Shown here piece after piece: positions 1-6,179 of a DNA stretch of 8,130 nt. The notes below the pieces were generated by a model. It worked only from the letters and a program-made list of their open reading frames with translations, made no database searches and had not been told where the DNA came from. The position numbers and the translations under genes were made by a program. How positions within the stretch are numbered: the stretch's first letter is position 1; the number at the start of each line of letters is the position of its first letter. This DNA is from Planococcaceae bacterium UBA3378 (lineage in GTDB: Bacteria > Bacillota > Bacilli > Bacillales_A > Planococcaceae), in the NCBI GenBank assembly GCA_002359075.1, contig DEQA01000138.1, positions 1 through 8,130 on the forward strand, in the 5' to 3' direction.

Positions 1-1
1 C

Positions 2-658
2 TACTGGCCAAAAATGTTTGGTTTCATGCTGAATGAAAAAATCGGTAAAGCAACTGTTTGGGTAATGTCAACTGGTTTCGTATTAGCGTTTATCCCAATG
101 TATATCACTGGTTTAGACGGACAAGCTCGTCGTATGTACACTTACTCAGAATCAACTGGCTTCAGTACATTAAACATGGTGTCATTCGTTGGTGCCGGTA
201 TTATGGCTGTATCCTTCGCTATGTTGGTTTGGAACATTTGGTACAGCTTCAAAAACTCCCCACGCAACATTGGTTCAGATCCATGGGATGCACGTGGTTT
301 AGAATGGGCAACACATACGCCAATTCCAGCGTATAACTTTGCTATTACTCCGGATGTAACAGACAGCACTTCTGAAGCATTCTGGGATATGAAAAAACAT
401 GGTACACAACTCTTTAAAGGCGAGATTAAAAAGATTCATATGCCAAACTACTCTGGTGTTCCGTTCATTATGAGTTGCGGCTTCTTCCTATTAGGATTCT
501 CGCTGATCTTCAGCATGTGGATTCCGGCAATCGTCGGCTTGATCGTTATTCTTGCATGTATGGTATATCGTTCATTCGAGAAAGATCATGGTTACTACAT
601 TTCTGAAGAAGATGTAAAAGCAACAGAAAAACAATATGAAAAGCGAGGTGCGAAATAA
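2..658 (+). CDS. qoxB: Cytochrome aa3 quinol oxidase subunit I, 3' part (5' end outside window)
   Basis: C-terminal third of the catalytic subunit of a menaquinol:O2 oxidoreductase in the cytoplasmic membrane. Subunit I of this family carries the low-spin haem and the haem-copper centre. The reading frame is open from base 2 (Y-W-P-K before the first Met at 14), so the gene is cut by the window edge and the Met is internal. Visible family features: the YWPKMFG segment, G-L-D-G-Q-A-R-R (the Arg pair matches the haem-propionate-contacting arginines of the family's GMPRR motif), and the DPWDARGLEWATHTPIPAYNF stretch, a variant of the conserved NPW...LEW...PPPxYNF segment. About four hydrophobic helices are seen, two before and two after that segment, then a charged cytoplasmic tail, as expected for the longer QoxB-type C-terminus. 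The stop codon overlaps the qoxC start by one base (TAATG), indicating translational coupling. qoxA would lie upstream, outside the window. Confidence 0.95.
   Translation, partial: YWPKMFGFMLNEKIGKATVWVMSTGFVLAFIPMYITGLDGQARRMYTYSESTGFSTLNMVSFVGAGIMAVSFAMLVWNIWYSFKNSPRNIGSDPWDARGLEWATHTPIPAYNFAITPDVTDSTSEAFWDMKKHGTQLFKGEIKKIHMPNYSGVPFIMSCGFFLLGFSLIFSMWIPAIVGLIVILACMVYRSFEKDHGYYISEEDVKATEKQYEKRGAK
645..650 (+). promoter_or_regulatory. Ribosome binding site of qoxC, inside the end of qoxB
   Basis: GAGGTG lies 7 bases before the ATG at 658, inside the last codons of qoxB. It supports that start, and with the one-base stop/start overlap it suggests coupled translation of the two subunits. Confidence 0.7.
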
Positions 659-1257
659 TGGCTAAAGTAGATCACTCAGTACCACTAGAATATAGTACAG
701 AGGAAAACGACCTGAAGATCTTTGGTTTCTGGGTATTCCTTGGTGCTGAGATTATGCTGTTTGGGACATTATTCGCCGCGTACTTTACATTAGTTGATCG
801 TACAGGCAGCGGTCCATCTGGCGGAGAGATTTTTGAAATCACACCAGTCCTTGCTGAAACGTTCTTACTATTAACAAGTAGTTTTACAATTGGTCTTGCG
901 ATTCACGCAATGCGACTTGGCAGTAAAAAAGCAACCCTATCGTTTATGGGTGTCACACTGGCATTAGGTTTAGCTTTCCTTGGTGTGGAAATCTATGAAT
1001 TCCTTCACTATGTTCATATCGGTGCAGGGATTACGGTAAGTGCCTTTACATCGATTTTATTAACAACATTAGGTACACACGGTCTGCACGTAACTGTCGG
1101 TTTCTTCTGGGGATTATTCATTATGATCCAGATTGCTAAACGGGGTATAAATCCAGCAACAGCGAATAAGTCTTTCATCTTCTCGCTATACTGGCACTTC
1201 CTGGACGTTGTATGGATTTTCATCTTCAGTTTCATTTACTTGAAAGGAATGATGTAA
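658..1257 (+). CDS. qoxC: Cytochrome aa3 quinol oxidase subunit III
   Basis: Membrane subunit III of the haem-copper quinol oxidase. It has no redox centre and stabilises subunit I. At 199 residues it has the usual length for QoxC/CyoC-type subunits, which have five membrane helices rather than the seven of mitochondrial COX3. Five hydrophobic segments are visible at about residues 22-43, 64-85, 90-114, 124-156 and 172-196. Family signatures are FWVFLGAEIMLFGTLFAAYF near the N-terminus, the buried acidic pair in FLGVEIYEFLHY (about 107-117), GTHGLHV (about 139-145), and the closing YWHFLDVVWIFIF motif. The start is set by the GAGGTG site and the TAATG overlap with qoxB. qoxD starts one base after its stop, so the three genes are clearly one transcript. 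Confidence 0.96.
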   Translation: MAKVDHSVPLEYSTEENDLKIFGFWVFLGAEIMLFGTLFAAYFTLVDRTGSGPSGGEIFEITPVLAETFLLLTSSFTIGLAIHAMRLGSKKATLSFMGVTLALGLAFLGVEIYEFLHYVHIGAGITVSAFTSILLTTLGTHGLHVTVGFFWGLFIMIQIAKRGINPATANKSFIFSLYWHFLDVVWIFIFSFIYLKGMM

Positions 1258-1258
1258 T

Positions 1259-1540
1259 ATGGCGAAATACTTTCCTTTAGGTCAAGTAATGGGATTTGTC
1301 TTCTCACTTGTATTAACAGTTGTGGCATTGCTTGTTTACTTCCTGGATATGTCCATGACAACAGGAATGATTGTCCTTTTAGTTACAGCTTTCCTACAAG
1401 CTGGTCTGCAGTTTGCTGTCTTCATGCATGCTGGTGAAACGAAAGACAAGTGGTCCATTTACTCTAACATTGTTTATGGATTTGCGATGGTACTCATCAC
1501 TGTTTTAGGAACATTACTCATCCTTCTTTGGGATATGTAA
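1259..1540 (+). CDS. qoxD: Cytochrome aa3 quinol oxidase subunit IV
   Basis: Small membrane subunit IV (COX4_pro type) of the quinol oxidase, thought to help assembly or stability of the subunit I metal centre. It has 93 residues with three hydrophobic helices at about 8-29, 35-56 and 68-91. The middle region FLQAGLQFAVFMHAGETKDKWS is typical of bacterial CyoD/QoxD proteins. The ATG at 1259 follows the qoxC stop by one base. Its likely ribosome binding site is AAAGGA at 1243-1248, inside qoxC and 10 bases from the start. It is the last gene of the operon, and the terminator follows about 70 bases later. Family, length and position all agree. Confidence 0.94.
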   Translation: MAKYFPLGQVMGFVFSLVLTVVALLVYFLDMSMTTGMIVLLVTAFLQAGLQFAVFMHAGETKDKWSIYSNIVYGFAMVLITVLGTLLILLWDM

Positions 1541-1611
1541 TCAATGTGCGGCTTTTATCGCTTGGGAACATGACACTCTTTTGTCATAGTTAGAAAATAA
1601 AATACGCAGTC

Positions 1612-1642
1612 ATCCGCAGGGTTTATACCCTGCGGATTTTTT
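1612..1642 (+). terminator. Rho-independent terminator of the qox operon
   Basis: Perfect 10-bp stem ATCCGCAGGG (1612-1621) / CCCTGCGGAT (1628-1637) with a 6-base loop TTTATA, then a run of six T (1637-1642). A smaller hairpin lies just upstream, ATGACA (1570-1575) / TGTCAT (1582-1587). It has no T-run of its own on the plus strand and is of unknown role. Confidence 0.93.
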
Positions 1643-1746
1643 GTTTAGCAGCGACCGCCAGGCTCCCCTCTTTTTACTACTTATACGTTTAACCCATTCT
1701 CTACTTTGGGCATGGTATATAAAAGGGTTCATCACCGTAACATAGG

Positions 1747-1883
1747 GTTGATTTCCGTTCTGGCTGGACGCTTTCCTAGGGGCACGGCTCCAACTAAATG
1801 ATTTCGGGGATAGGCCCCGAAATCATTGGATTTTTAAGCCCGTGCTGTTCCCCAAGGAGTCGCCAGCCGCCACTCCAATCAAC
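1747..1883. repeat. Nested palindromic element, probable dispersed Bacillaceae intergenic repeat
   Basis: A multi-layer imperfect inverted repeat of about 137 bp. Outer arms: GTTGATT (1747-1753) with AATCAAC (1877-1883), perfect. Second layer: GGCTGG (1762-1767) with CCAGCC (1863-1868). Third layer: CCTAGGGG (1775-1782) with CCCCAAGG (1850-1857), one mismatch. Fourth layer: CACGG (1783-1787) with CCGTG (1840-1844). Apical hairpin: AATGATTTCGGGG (1797-1809) with CCCCGAAATCATT (1815-1827), a perfect 13-bp stem with loop ATAGG. Read on the minus strand, the blocks AATCAAC-complement, GACTCCT, GGGGAACAGCACG, GCCGTGCCC, GGAAAGCG and GGAAATCAAC resemble a repeat I remember as common between genes in Bacillus and relatives. 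That match is from memory. There is no ORF or transposase in it, so it may be a REP/MITE-like element or a structured RNA. Confidence 0.7.
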
Positions 1884-1930
1884 TTGTTCTCATACTAGCT
1901 TATCATCCCCACCTTATGGTGAAGACCTAA

Positions 1931-1937
1931 AAAGGAG
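1931..1937 (+). promoter_or_regulatory. Ribosome binding site of the 306-residue gene
   Basis: AAAGGAG, 8 bases before the ATG at 1946. It is a strong match to the anti-Shine-Dalgarno and supports both this start and the reality of the gene. Confidence 0.8.
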
Positions 1938-1945
1938 CTGAACAT

Positions 1946-2866
1946 ATGGATCACCTATTTCACCCGCTCTTTACAGTTCAAACTGGCACCGCGTCACAGC
2001 TTCAGGCTTATGTCATATCAAAGCAGCGAGAACTCTCTTTAATGGAAGGACAAATGCTTACAACGAACAGATTGGCATTTGATTCAGCCTATTCCTCCCA
2101 GCTTAAAGACCATATTCATACGATTCTCTCATCGACCGAACTACTTCACAGCCAGATGAAGGAACTTCTTTCTTATCTAAATGAAGACTCGCTTTTCCCG
2201 CAAAAATCCTTCTCCTTTCTCGGCACAACCTATCACTCCCATATCGACTCACAGGCCTATTTTTTATATTCCCAGTTTGGATACGATGCTTTTTTGGAAA
2301 AGCAGATGTTTGCGATTATAGAGCTGGATATAAAAGAAAAGAAAAAGGAAATTCGCAGCTGCTCCATTGGATTTACTGCCGAAAAAGTCATTAGTCTTTT
2401 ACAATATCCAATGGACTTACAGCATGAACTGGAGAAGTTCGAAATGCTTCAGTCCATTGAAGAATCTCTGGCACATGTAACGTACTGCCAGCAGTGTGTA
2501 CTAAGCTATTTTGGGGTAGATGATATTCTGGCACTATACGAAATTGAACAGTCCAACCTTTTGAAATATATCGGCGACCCGCTCGTGCTGCTTCGAACGA
2601 TTCAGAAGAAGCATAATGATAATCGAATTAAAATTAGCCTGCGATCTGCTCTCCCCCACCCGATAAACAAAGCAACCATTGAGCTGATTCATATGGAGAG
2701 AAGAGTTATTAAACAGGAGCAGCTGCGAAGATTTTGGGGAGAGGAACAATTCACTGCTTATGCGAAACAGCTTCAGCAAACAAAGAACCGGCTTATGGAG
2801 GCAGCCGGCGTTTCACAAAAACAGTTGGATTGCTTAATGGCACAAATGCCTGCTGATTTTTTATAA
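1946..2866 (+). CDS. Uncharacterised 306-residue cytoplasmic protein
   Basis: I do not recognise the family. The gene looks real: it is a long single frame with a strong ribosome binding site at the right spacing, and it ends 4 bases before a well-formed terminator. The protein has no signal peptide and no membrane helix, so it is probably cytoplasmic. It looks mainly alpha-helical, rich in Gln, Glu, Leu and Lys. Regions with helical or coiled-coil character lie at about residues 20-80, 120-136, 158-176 and 245-285. It has four cysteines (139, 181, 184, 296); the YCQQC at 180-184 forms a CxxC pair, but no second pair is evident to complete a zinc site. The C-terminal part is basic (RRVIKQEQLRRFW, about 252-264). 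It is transcribed towards rsiV, and its own promoter was not located. Both neighbours (the qox terminator upstream, the shared terminator downstream) imply a single-gene unit. No function is proposed. Confidence 0.8.
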   Translation: MDHLFHPLFTVQTGTASQLQAYVISKQRELSLMEGQMLTTNRLAFDSAYSSQLKDHIHTILSSTELLHSQMKELLSYLNEDSLFPQKSFSFLGTTYHSHIDSQAYFLYSQFGYDAFLEKQMFAIIELDIKEKKKEIRSCSIGFTAEKVISLLQYPMDLQHELEKFEMLQSIEESLAHVTYCQQCVLSYFGVDDILALYEIEQSNLLKYIGDPLVLLRTIQKKHNDNRIKISLRSALPHPINKATIELIHMERRVIKQEQLRRFWGEEQFTAYAKQLQQTKNRLMEAAGVSQKQLDCLMAQMPADFL

Positions 2867-2870
2867 GCAA

Positions 2871-2914
2871 AAATAAAGGAGAGGACTATATGTTATCGTC
2901 CATCTCCTTTATTT
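2871..2914. terminator. Bidirectional terminator between the 306-residue gene (+) and rsiV (-)
   Basis: Stem AAATAAAGGAGA (2871-2882) / TCTCCTTTATTT (2903-2914), 12 bp. It is extended inward by GGAC (2883-2886) / GTCC (2898-2901) with one bulged A at 2902, and has an 11-base loop. The outer A/T-rich ends give a U-rich tail in both directions (TTTATTT on plus; TTTATTTTTG on minus). It lies between the two convergent stop codons, so it can serve both genes. Confidence 0.85.
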
Positions 2915-2932
2915 ATATGGTTAGCAGCCGCC

Positions 2933-3805
2933 TTATTTTACATACTCATCACTCATAAGAAGATCTTTTATGATCTCTGTCGGTATTTCAAATTCAACAA
3001 TGCCCATATAACCAGGTGCAACTTCATATTTGTCAAAAACCACAACAAGCTTATGGTCTGCCGTAATATAGAAGTTTTGATCCGGCCGGATCGACGTAAA
3101 GGCATCGATCACCTCTTCATCAGGTATGCCCCCGCCTTTTACCCAATAGATTTTTTCCTGGTTGGTTGCCAGCATTTCTTCCTGCATTTTTCCGATAAGA
3201 TAATCGCTGATCACTTGAATATATTGTTCATCTTTAAATAGGCTTGGCAATGTCAGGACAATTTCCTTTTGCTTGTCGATCGTATCGTAATGCATGACTG
3301 TGGAAGAGGAGCCAACTGTTTCTACTACATAGCGGCCAATTGACAGCAGCTGTTCTGTATCTGTAGCGACAATATAGCCACTGTCTACTCCTAAATGCCC
3401 TCCATTAGCCTGTTCCATTCCTTTCATATCCTGTTGGAACTGCTCATACAGTGCCTTGCCCTCTGCTGCGTATTTTTCATTCAGGGCACGAATCTCCTCT
3501 GAATCACCTGTAATTTGCGGTACATCAATGGCAGCTGAATATGTATCCTTATCTGTCTCATACTGTACAAAGGTAAGTACCTGTACAACGCTGCCAAGCA
3601 CCGGCACATCGCTTAATGTCTTTGCCATAGCAGGGCTCATATTCAGACTCGCTGTAAAGATGGCAGCAGCAGCCGTTGCTCCTAACAGCCATTTAGGCGC
3701 ACGTTTTTTTCGGCCCTTTTTCAAACTTGCTTCTACAACAGCATCCAATTTTTCTGGAATCGGTACATTTCGGTATTTTTCCTCCAGCTTCTTTAATTTG
3801 TCCAT
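2933..3805 (-). CDS. rsiV: RsiV-like anti-sigma factor (DUF3298 membrane protein)
   Basis: Membrane-anchored inhibitor of the ECF sigma factor encoded just upstream. With the chosen start it has 290 residues, close to B. subtilis RsiV (about 285). Residues 1-38 form a charged cytoplasmic segment that would bind sigma. Residues 39-56 (WLLGATAAAAIFTASLNM) form one membrane helix. SPAMA at 57-61 then gives an A-x-A signal-peptidase-type site. The rest is extracellular, ending in a DUF3298-type segment (FYITADHKLVVVFDKYEVAPGY, about 245-266, then EFEIP). In B. subtilis the RsiV ectodomain binds lysozyme, signal peptidase then cuts it, and RasP completes release of SigV; transfer of that role here is inferred. 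The ATG at 3805 is preferred: GAGGAG (3819-3814) sits 8 bases upstream. A GTG at 3814 would add three residues, but its ribosome site would be directly against it. The gene begins 5 bases after the sigV stop. Confidence 0.88.
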   Translation of the reverse strand: MDKLKKLEEKYRNVPIPEKLDAVVEASLKKGRKKRAPKWLLGATAAAAIFTASLNMSPAMAKTLSDVPVLGSVVQVLTFVQYETDKDTYSAAIDVPQITGDSEEIRALNEKYAAEGKALYEQFQQDMKGMEQANGGHLGVDSGYIVATDTEQLLSIGRYVVETVGSSSTVMHYDTIDKQKEIVLTLPSLFKDEQYIQVISDYLIGKMQEEMLATNQEKIYWVKGGGIPDEEVIDAFTSIRPDQNFYITADHKLVVVFDKYEVAPGYMGIVEFEIPTEIIKDLLMSDEYVK

Positions 3806-3810
3806 TATGA

Positions 3811-4302
3811 TCACTCCTCTTTCGTCAGTTGTATTTTAAGCAGCTTCAATGCTTTATAAATACGCGCTTTCACCGTATTGACATTGGCATCCAGTATATG
3901 TGCAACATCCTCGATTTTCAGATCCTCAAAATAACGAAGAATAATGACTTCCCGATAAGCAGGCGGCAGGGTGTCCAGCGCATCGTCCAAATCTATATTT
4001 TCATATGTATCATTTTGGGGAGGCGATAGAAATGCGAGTTGTTCGTCATCCATAACCTGTATACGTTTATTCTTCCGTAAAAAGTCGATCGCTGTTCTTA
4101 CGACAATTTTGTAAAACCAGCTTTTCAGCTGTTCTTCCTTTTGTAATGTGTGCAGCGACTGCAGTGCTTTTTGAATACTGTCCTGTACAATATCAAGTGC
4201 ATCCTGCTCATTTTTTGTATAGCTATAGGCAAGCAGATAGAATCTTTCTTTGTTCTCGCGGATGAATGTCACAAATCCTTGCTCAACATGTTGATGCTTC
4301 AT
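3811..4302 (-). CDS. sigV: SigV-like ECF RNA polymerase sigma factor
   Basis: Alternative sigma factor of the extracytoplasmic-function group, which directs RNA polymerase to envelope-stress promoters when freed from its membrane inhibitor. It has 163 residues, close to B. subtilis SigV (about 166). Region 2 spans about 13-77: FYLLAYSYTKNEQDALDIVQDSIQKAL holds core-binding region 2.2, and SWFYKIVVRTAIDFLRK is the -10 recognition region. A short acidic linker (about 84-108) follows, then region 4 at about 110-157 (LPPAYREVIILRYFEDLKIEDVA, then NVNTVKARIYKALKLLK, the -35-reading helix-turn-helix). The VRTAIDFLRK and LKLLKIQLTKE stretches particularly recall SigV. The start ATG has AAAGGAG (4319-4313) 10 bases upstream; a second AGGAG abuts the ATG and is too close to act. 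It forms a two-gene unit with rsiV and is probably autoregulated. Confidence 0.9.
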   Translation of the reverse strand: MKHQHVEQGFVTFIRENKERFYLLAYSYTKNEQDALDIVQDSIQKALQSLHTLQKEEQLKSWFYKIVVRTAIDFLRKNKRIQVMDDEQLAFLSPPQNDTYENIDLDDALDTLPPAYREVIILRYFEDLKIEDVAHILDANVNTVKARIYKALKLLKIQLTKEE

Positions 4303-4349
4303 CTCCTAGGGGCTCCTTTTTTTGCATTTGTTCGTGTATACATATGTTA

Positions 4350-4377
4350 GACGAATAATGGGACCGAAAAAGTTGAA
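4350..4377 (-). promoter_or_regulatory. Candidate ECF (SigV-type) promoter of sigV-rsiV
   Basis: On the minus strand, TTCAAC followed by a T-run (TTCAAC at 4377-4372) resembles the AAC-centred ECF -35 element. CGTC (4353-4350), in the context CGTCTAAC, matches the ECF -10 element. The gap between AAC and CGTC is 18 bases, longer than the 16-17 usual for B. subtilis ECF promoters, which lowers confidence. A start near 4343 would give a leader of about 40 bases before the sigV ATG. Self-recognition would fit the usual autoregulation of ECF sigma genes. Confidence 0.45.
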
Positions 4378-4458
4378 ACGAACAATCATTTTTTCTTCTA
4401 TCAAATTGTTTCTTCACACACTTCCTCTTATTCTGACTGATCGTTCTTTACCGCATAC
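4378..4458. other. Intergenic stretch between the sigV promoter and the pst terminator
   Basis: About 80 bases, A/T-rich, with no gene, RNA or clear promoter seen on either strand. Confidence 0.5.
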
Positions 4459-4502
4459 AAAAACACCTTCAAGATTTTTAGAAAGAAAATCTCGAAGGTG
4501 TT
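4459..4502 (-). terminator. Rho-independent terminator of the pst operon
   Basis: Long hairpin with outer stem AACACCTTC (4462-4470) / GAAGGTGTT (4494-4502), one A/C mismatch, inner stem AGATTTT (4472-4478) / AAAATCT (4486-4492) and a 7-base loop. On the minus strand it ends in TTTTT (4463-4459). It lies 23 bases after the pstB stop, so transcription should end before the sigV promoter region. Confidence 0.88.
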
Positions 4503-4525
4503 GACCTTATTTTATGTTTCTTGTG

Positions 4526-5341
4526 TTATCCAAAACGTCCGGAAATATAGTCTTCTGTACGTTTATCTGACGGGTTTGAGAAAATAACATCTGTTTTATC
4601 GTATTCTACAATTTCTCCATTTAGGAAGAAGGCTGTTTTATCGCTGATACGAGCTGCCTGCTGCATATTATGTGTGACAATCACGATTGTATAATTCTCT
4701 TTCAGCTGGGCGATCAGCTCTTCCACTTTCAATGTTGAAATCGGATCAAGCGCCGATGTTGGTTCGTCCATTAAAATGACATCCGGTTTCATCGCTATTG
4801 CCCGGGCAATACATACACGCTGCTGCTGTCCACCTGAAAGACCAAGTGCCGAAGACTTCAAGCGGTCCTTCACTTCATCCCATATAGCCGCTCCGCGAAG
4901 GCTTTCTTCCACAATCTGATTTAGCACCTTCTTGTTTTTAATGCCTTGCATGCGCGGGCCATATGCAACATTATCATAAATGCTCATCGGAAATAGGTTT
5001 GGTTTTTGGAATACCATCCCTACCTTTGTACGCAGCTTGATGACGTCATTTGAGCTGTAAATGTTTTCATCATCAATGATAATATCGCCGCTTATTTTCA
5101 CTCCGTCAATAAGATCGTTCATCCGGTTTAATGTACGCAAAAATGTTGATTTCCCGCAGCCTGAAGGTCCGATTAATGCAGTGACTTCCTTTGGCTGAAT
5201 ATCCATTGAGACATTATAAAGCGCCTGTTTTTCCCCGTAATATAGGTTTAAATTATCTACCTTTATTTTTTCCTTCGCAGCCGCTTCCTGTACATATATA
5301 TACGAGCCTGTCATCACCGGTTTTTCCATTGTAAGTGTCAT
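4526..5341 (-). CDS. pstB: Phosphate ABC transporter ATP-binding protein
   Basis: ATPase that powers phosphate import through PstC-PstA on the cytoplasmic face of the membrane. It has 271 residues. ABC motifs in order: Walker A GPSGCGKST (58-66), Q-loop Gln at 112 (MVFQKPNLFP), signature LSGGQQQR (168-175), Walker B VILMDEP (188-194) with catalytic Glu 193, D-loop SALD (196-199) and H-loop His 224 (VTHNMQQA). MVFQKPNLFPMSIYDNVAYGPR and the closing TEDYISGRFG are diagnostic of PstB. The N-terminus has about 26 extra residues before the ATPase core (IKVDNLNLYYG); the ATG is nevertheless supported by AAAGGGG 7 bases upstream. It is last in the operon, 12 bases after pstA. Only one pstB is present, whereas B. 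subtilis has two in tandem, and no phoU follows. Confidence 0.97.
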   Translation of the reverse strand: MTLTMEKPVMTGSYIYVQEAAAKEKIKVDNLNLYYGEKQALYNVSMDIQPKEVTALIGPSGCGKSTFLRTLNRMNDLIDGVKISGDIIIDDENIYSSNDVIKLRTKVGMVFQKPNLFPMSIYDNVAYGPRMQGIKNKKVLNQIVEESLRGAAIWDEVKDRLKSSALGLSGGQQQRVCIARAIAMKPDVILMDEPTSALDPISTLKVEELIAQLKENYTIVIVTHNMQQAARISDKTAFFLNGEIVEYDKTDVIFSNPSDKRTEDYISGRFG

Positions 5342-5353
5342 ATCAATACCCCT

Positions 5354-6178
5354 TTAATAATCTGCCTTGTTTAATTTTTTTGAAATAAATGTCGCACCAA
5401 AGTTCAACGCTAAAATAATGATGATTAACACAATACCAACAGCCGCAGCCATACCGATATCACCGGATTCCTGTGTAACAAGGTAGGAATGTACCGTTAA
5501 CGTACGCGCCGAAGAAAAGATACTTTCCGGCATAGCAGCAACGGTTCCTGCAGTCAGGAAAATGGCCGCCGATTCACCGACAATACGTCCGATCGATAAA
5601 ATGATCCCCGATAGGATCCCCGGCATGGCACTTGGCAAAATCACTTTACTCAATGTTTGGAGCTTTGTCGTACCAAGTGCAAGTGACCCTTCCCGATAAG
5701 ACTGCGGTACTGTTTTTAATGCCTCCTCCGTCGTCCGGATGATGACCGGCAAGACGATAATTGTTAATGTTAAAGAAGCAGAGATAATAGACATGCCTAA
5801 CTTCATTGTTGTCACAAAGAACACAGCACCAAATAGTCCGTAAATAATCGATGGAATACCTGTTAAGCTTTCCGTCGCAAAACGGATTGTTTTCACCAGC
5901 CGACCCTGCTTTGCGTATTCCTGTAAATATACCGCTGCTAAAATGCCGATCGGTGTCGCGATTAACAGCGAGATACCAATCGTGTAAAGCGTTGTGACAA
6001 TCATCGGCCAAATACCGCCATCACCTGTTGGCGAATAGTCACCGAAAATGAAATCAAAGCTTATATACGAAATGCCTTTATAAAAAATATAGCCAACAAT
6101 GATGACGAGGACGGCTACCGATAGAAAAGCTGATAGCCATAGCAGGCCTCGCAGCAGATTGTCTTTTGCTTGTCTCAC
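5354..6178 (-). CDS. pstA: Phosphate ABC transporter permease PstA
   Basis: One of the two membrane subunits forming the phosphate channel. About six hydrophobic helices are visible: near the N-terminus (LLWLSAFLSVAVLVIIVGYIF), WPMIVTTLYTIGISLLIATPIGIL, GIPSIIYGLFGAVFFV, ISASLTLTIIVLPVII, the ILSGIILSIGRIVGESAAIFL region, and the closing AAVGIVLIIIILALNFGATFI. The cytoplasmic EAA loop that docks on PstB is TEEALKTVPQSYREGSLALGTTKLQTLSKVILP. I chose the GTG at 6178 (274 residues): AAAGGTGG (6194-6187) lies 8 bases before it, and it begins one base after the pstC stop (TAATGTG). The upstream GTG at 6190 would add four residues and overlap pstC by 11 bases, but its ribosome site would be against the start codon. 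Confidence 0.94.
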   Translation of the reverse strand: MRQAKDNLLRGLLWLSAFLSVAVLVIIVGYIFYKGISYISFDFIFGDYSPTGDGGIWPMIVTTLYTIGISLLIATPIGILAAVYLQEYAKQGRLVKTIRFATESLTGIPSIIYGLFGAVFFVTTMKLGMSIISASLTLTIIVLPVIIRTTEEALKTVPQSYREGSLALGTTKLQTLSKVILPSAMPGILSGIILSIGRIVGESAAIFLTAGTVAAMPESIFSSARTLTVHSYLVTQESGDIGMAAAVGIVLIIIILALNFGATFISKKLNKADY

Positions 6179-6179
6179 A

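Larger units (their letters stand above)
1643..1945. other. Intergenic region between qoxD and the 306-residue gene
   Basis: About 300 bases without a credible gene. The first 100 bases (to about 1746) show no RNA gene or clear promoter; TATAAA near 1719 has no convincing -35 partner. The palindromic repeat at 1747-1883 fills most of the rest. The last 60 bases contain the AAAGGAG ribosome binding site of the next gene. I could not place that gene's promoter. Confidence 0.6.

Noticed and set aside
1701..1735. TATATAAAA as a possible promoter for the 306-residue gene
   Set aside because: No acceptable -35 at the right distance. It is over 200 bases from the start with the palindromic repeat between, so it is not supportable from sequence alone.
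1541..1945. A tRNA, riboswitch or small peptide gene in the largest gap
   Set aside because: No cloverleaf, no known riboswitch core and no small frame with a ribosome binding site was seen. The structure present is the terminator and the palindromic repeat.
3456..3839. Open frame of 127 codons on the plus strand opposite rsiV
   Set aside because: It lies antisense to a well-supported gene, has no ribosome binding site and encodes a low-complexity Ser/Ala/Phe-rich product: a shadow frame.
4374..4379. TGAAAC on the plus strand, resembling an ECF -35 element
   Set aside because: No CGTA/CGTC-type -10 follows at 16-17 bases, and the next downstream gene on that strand is absent. It is the reverse face of the minus-strand candidate.
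5646..6011. Open frame of 121 codons on the minus strand inside pstA, in another frame
   Set aside because: Fully inside pstA, no ribosome binding site, no family resemblance.
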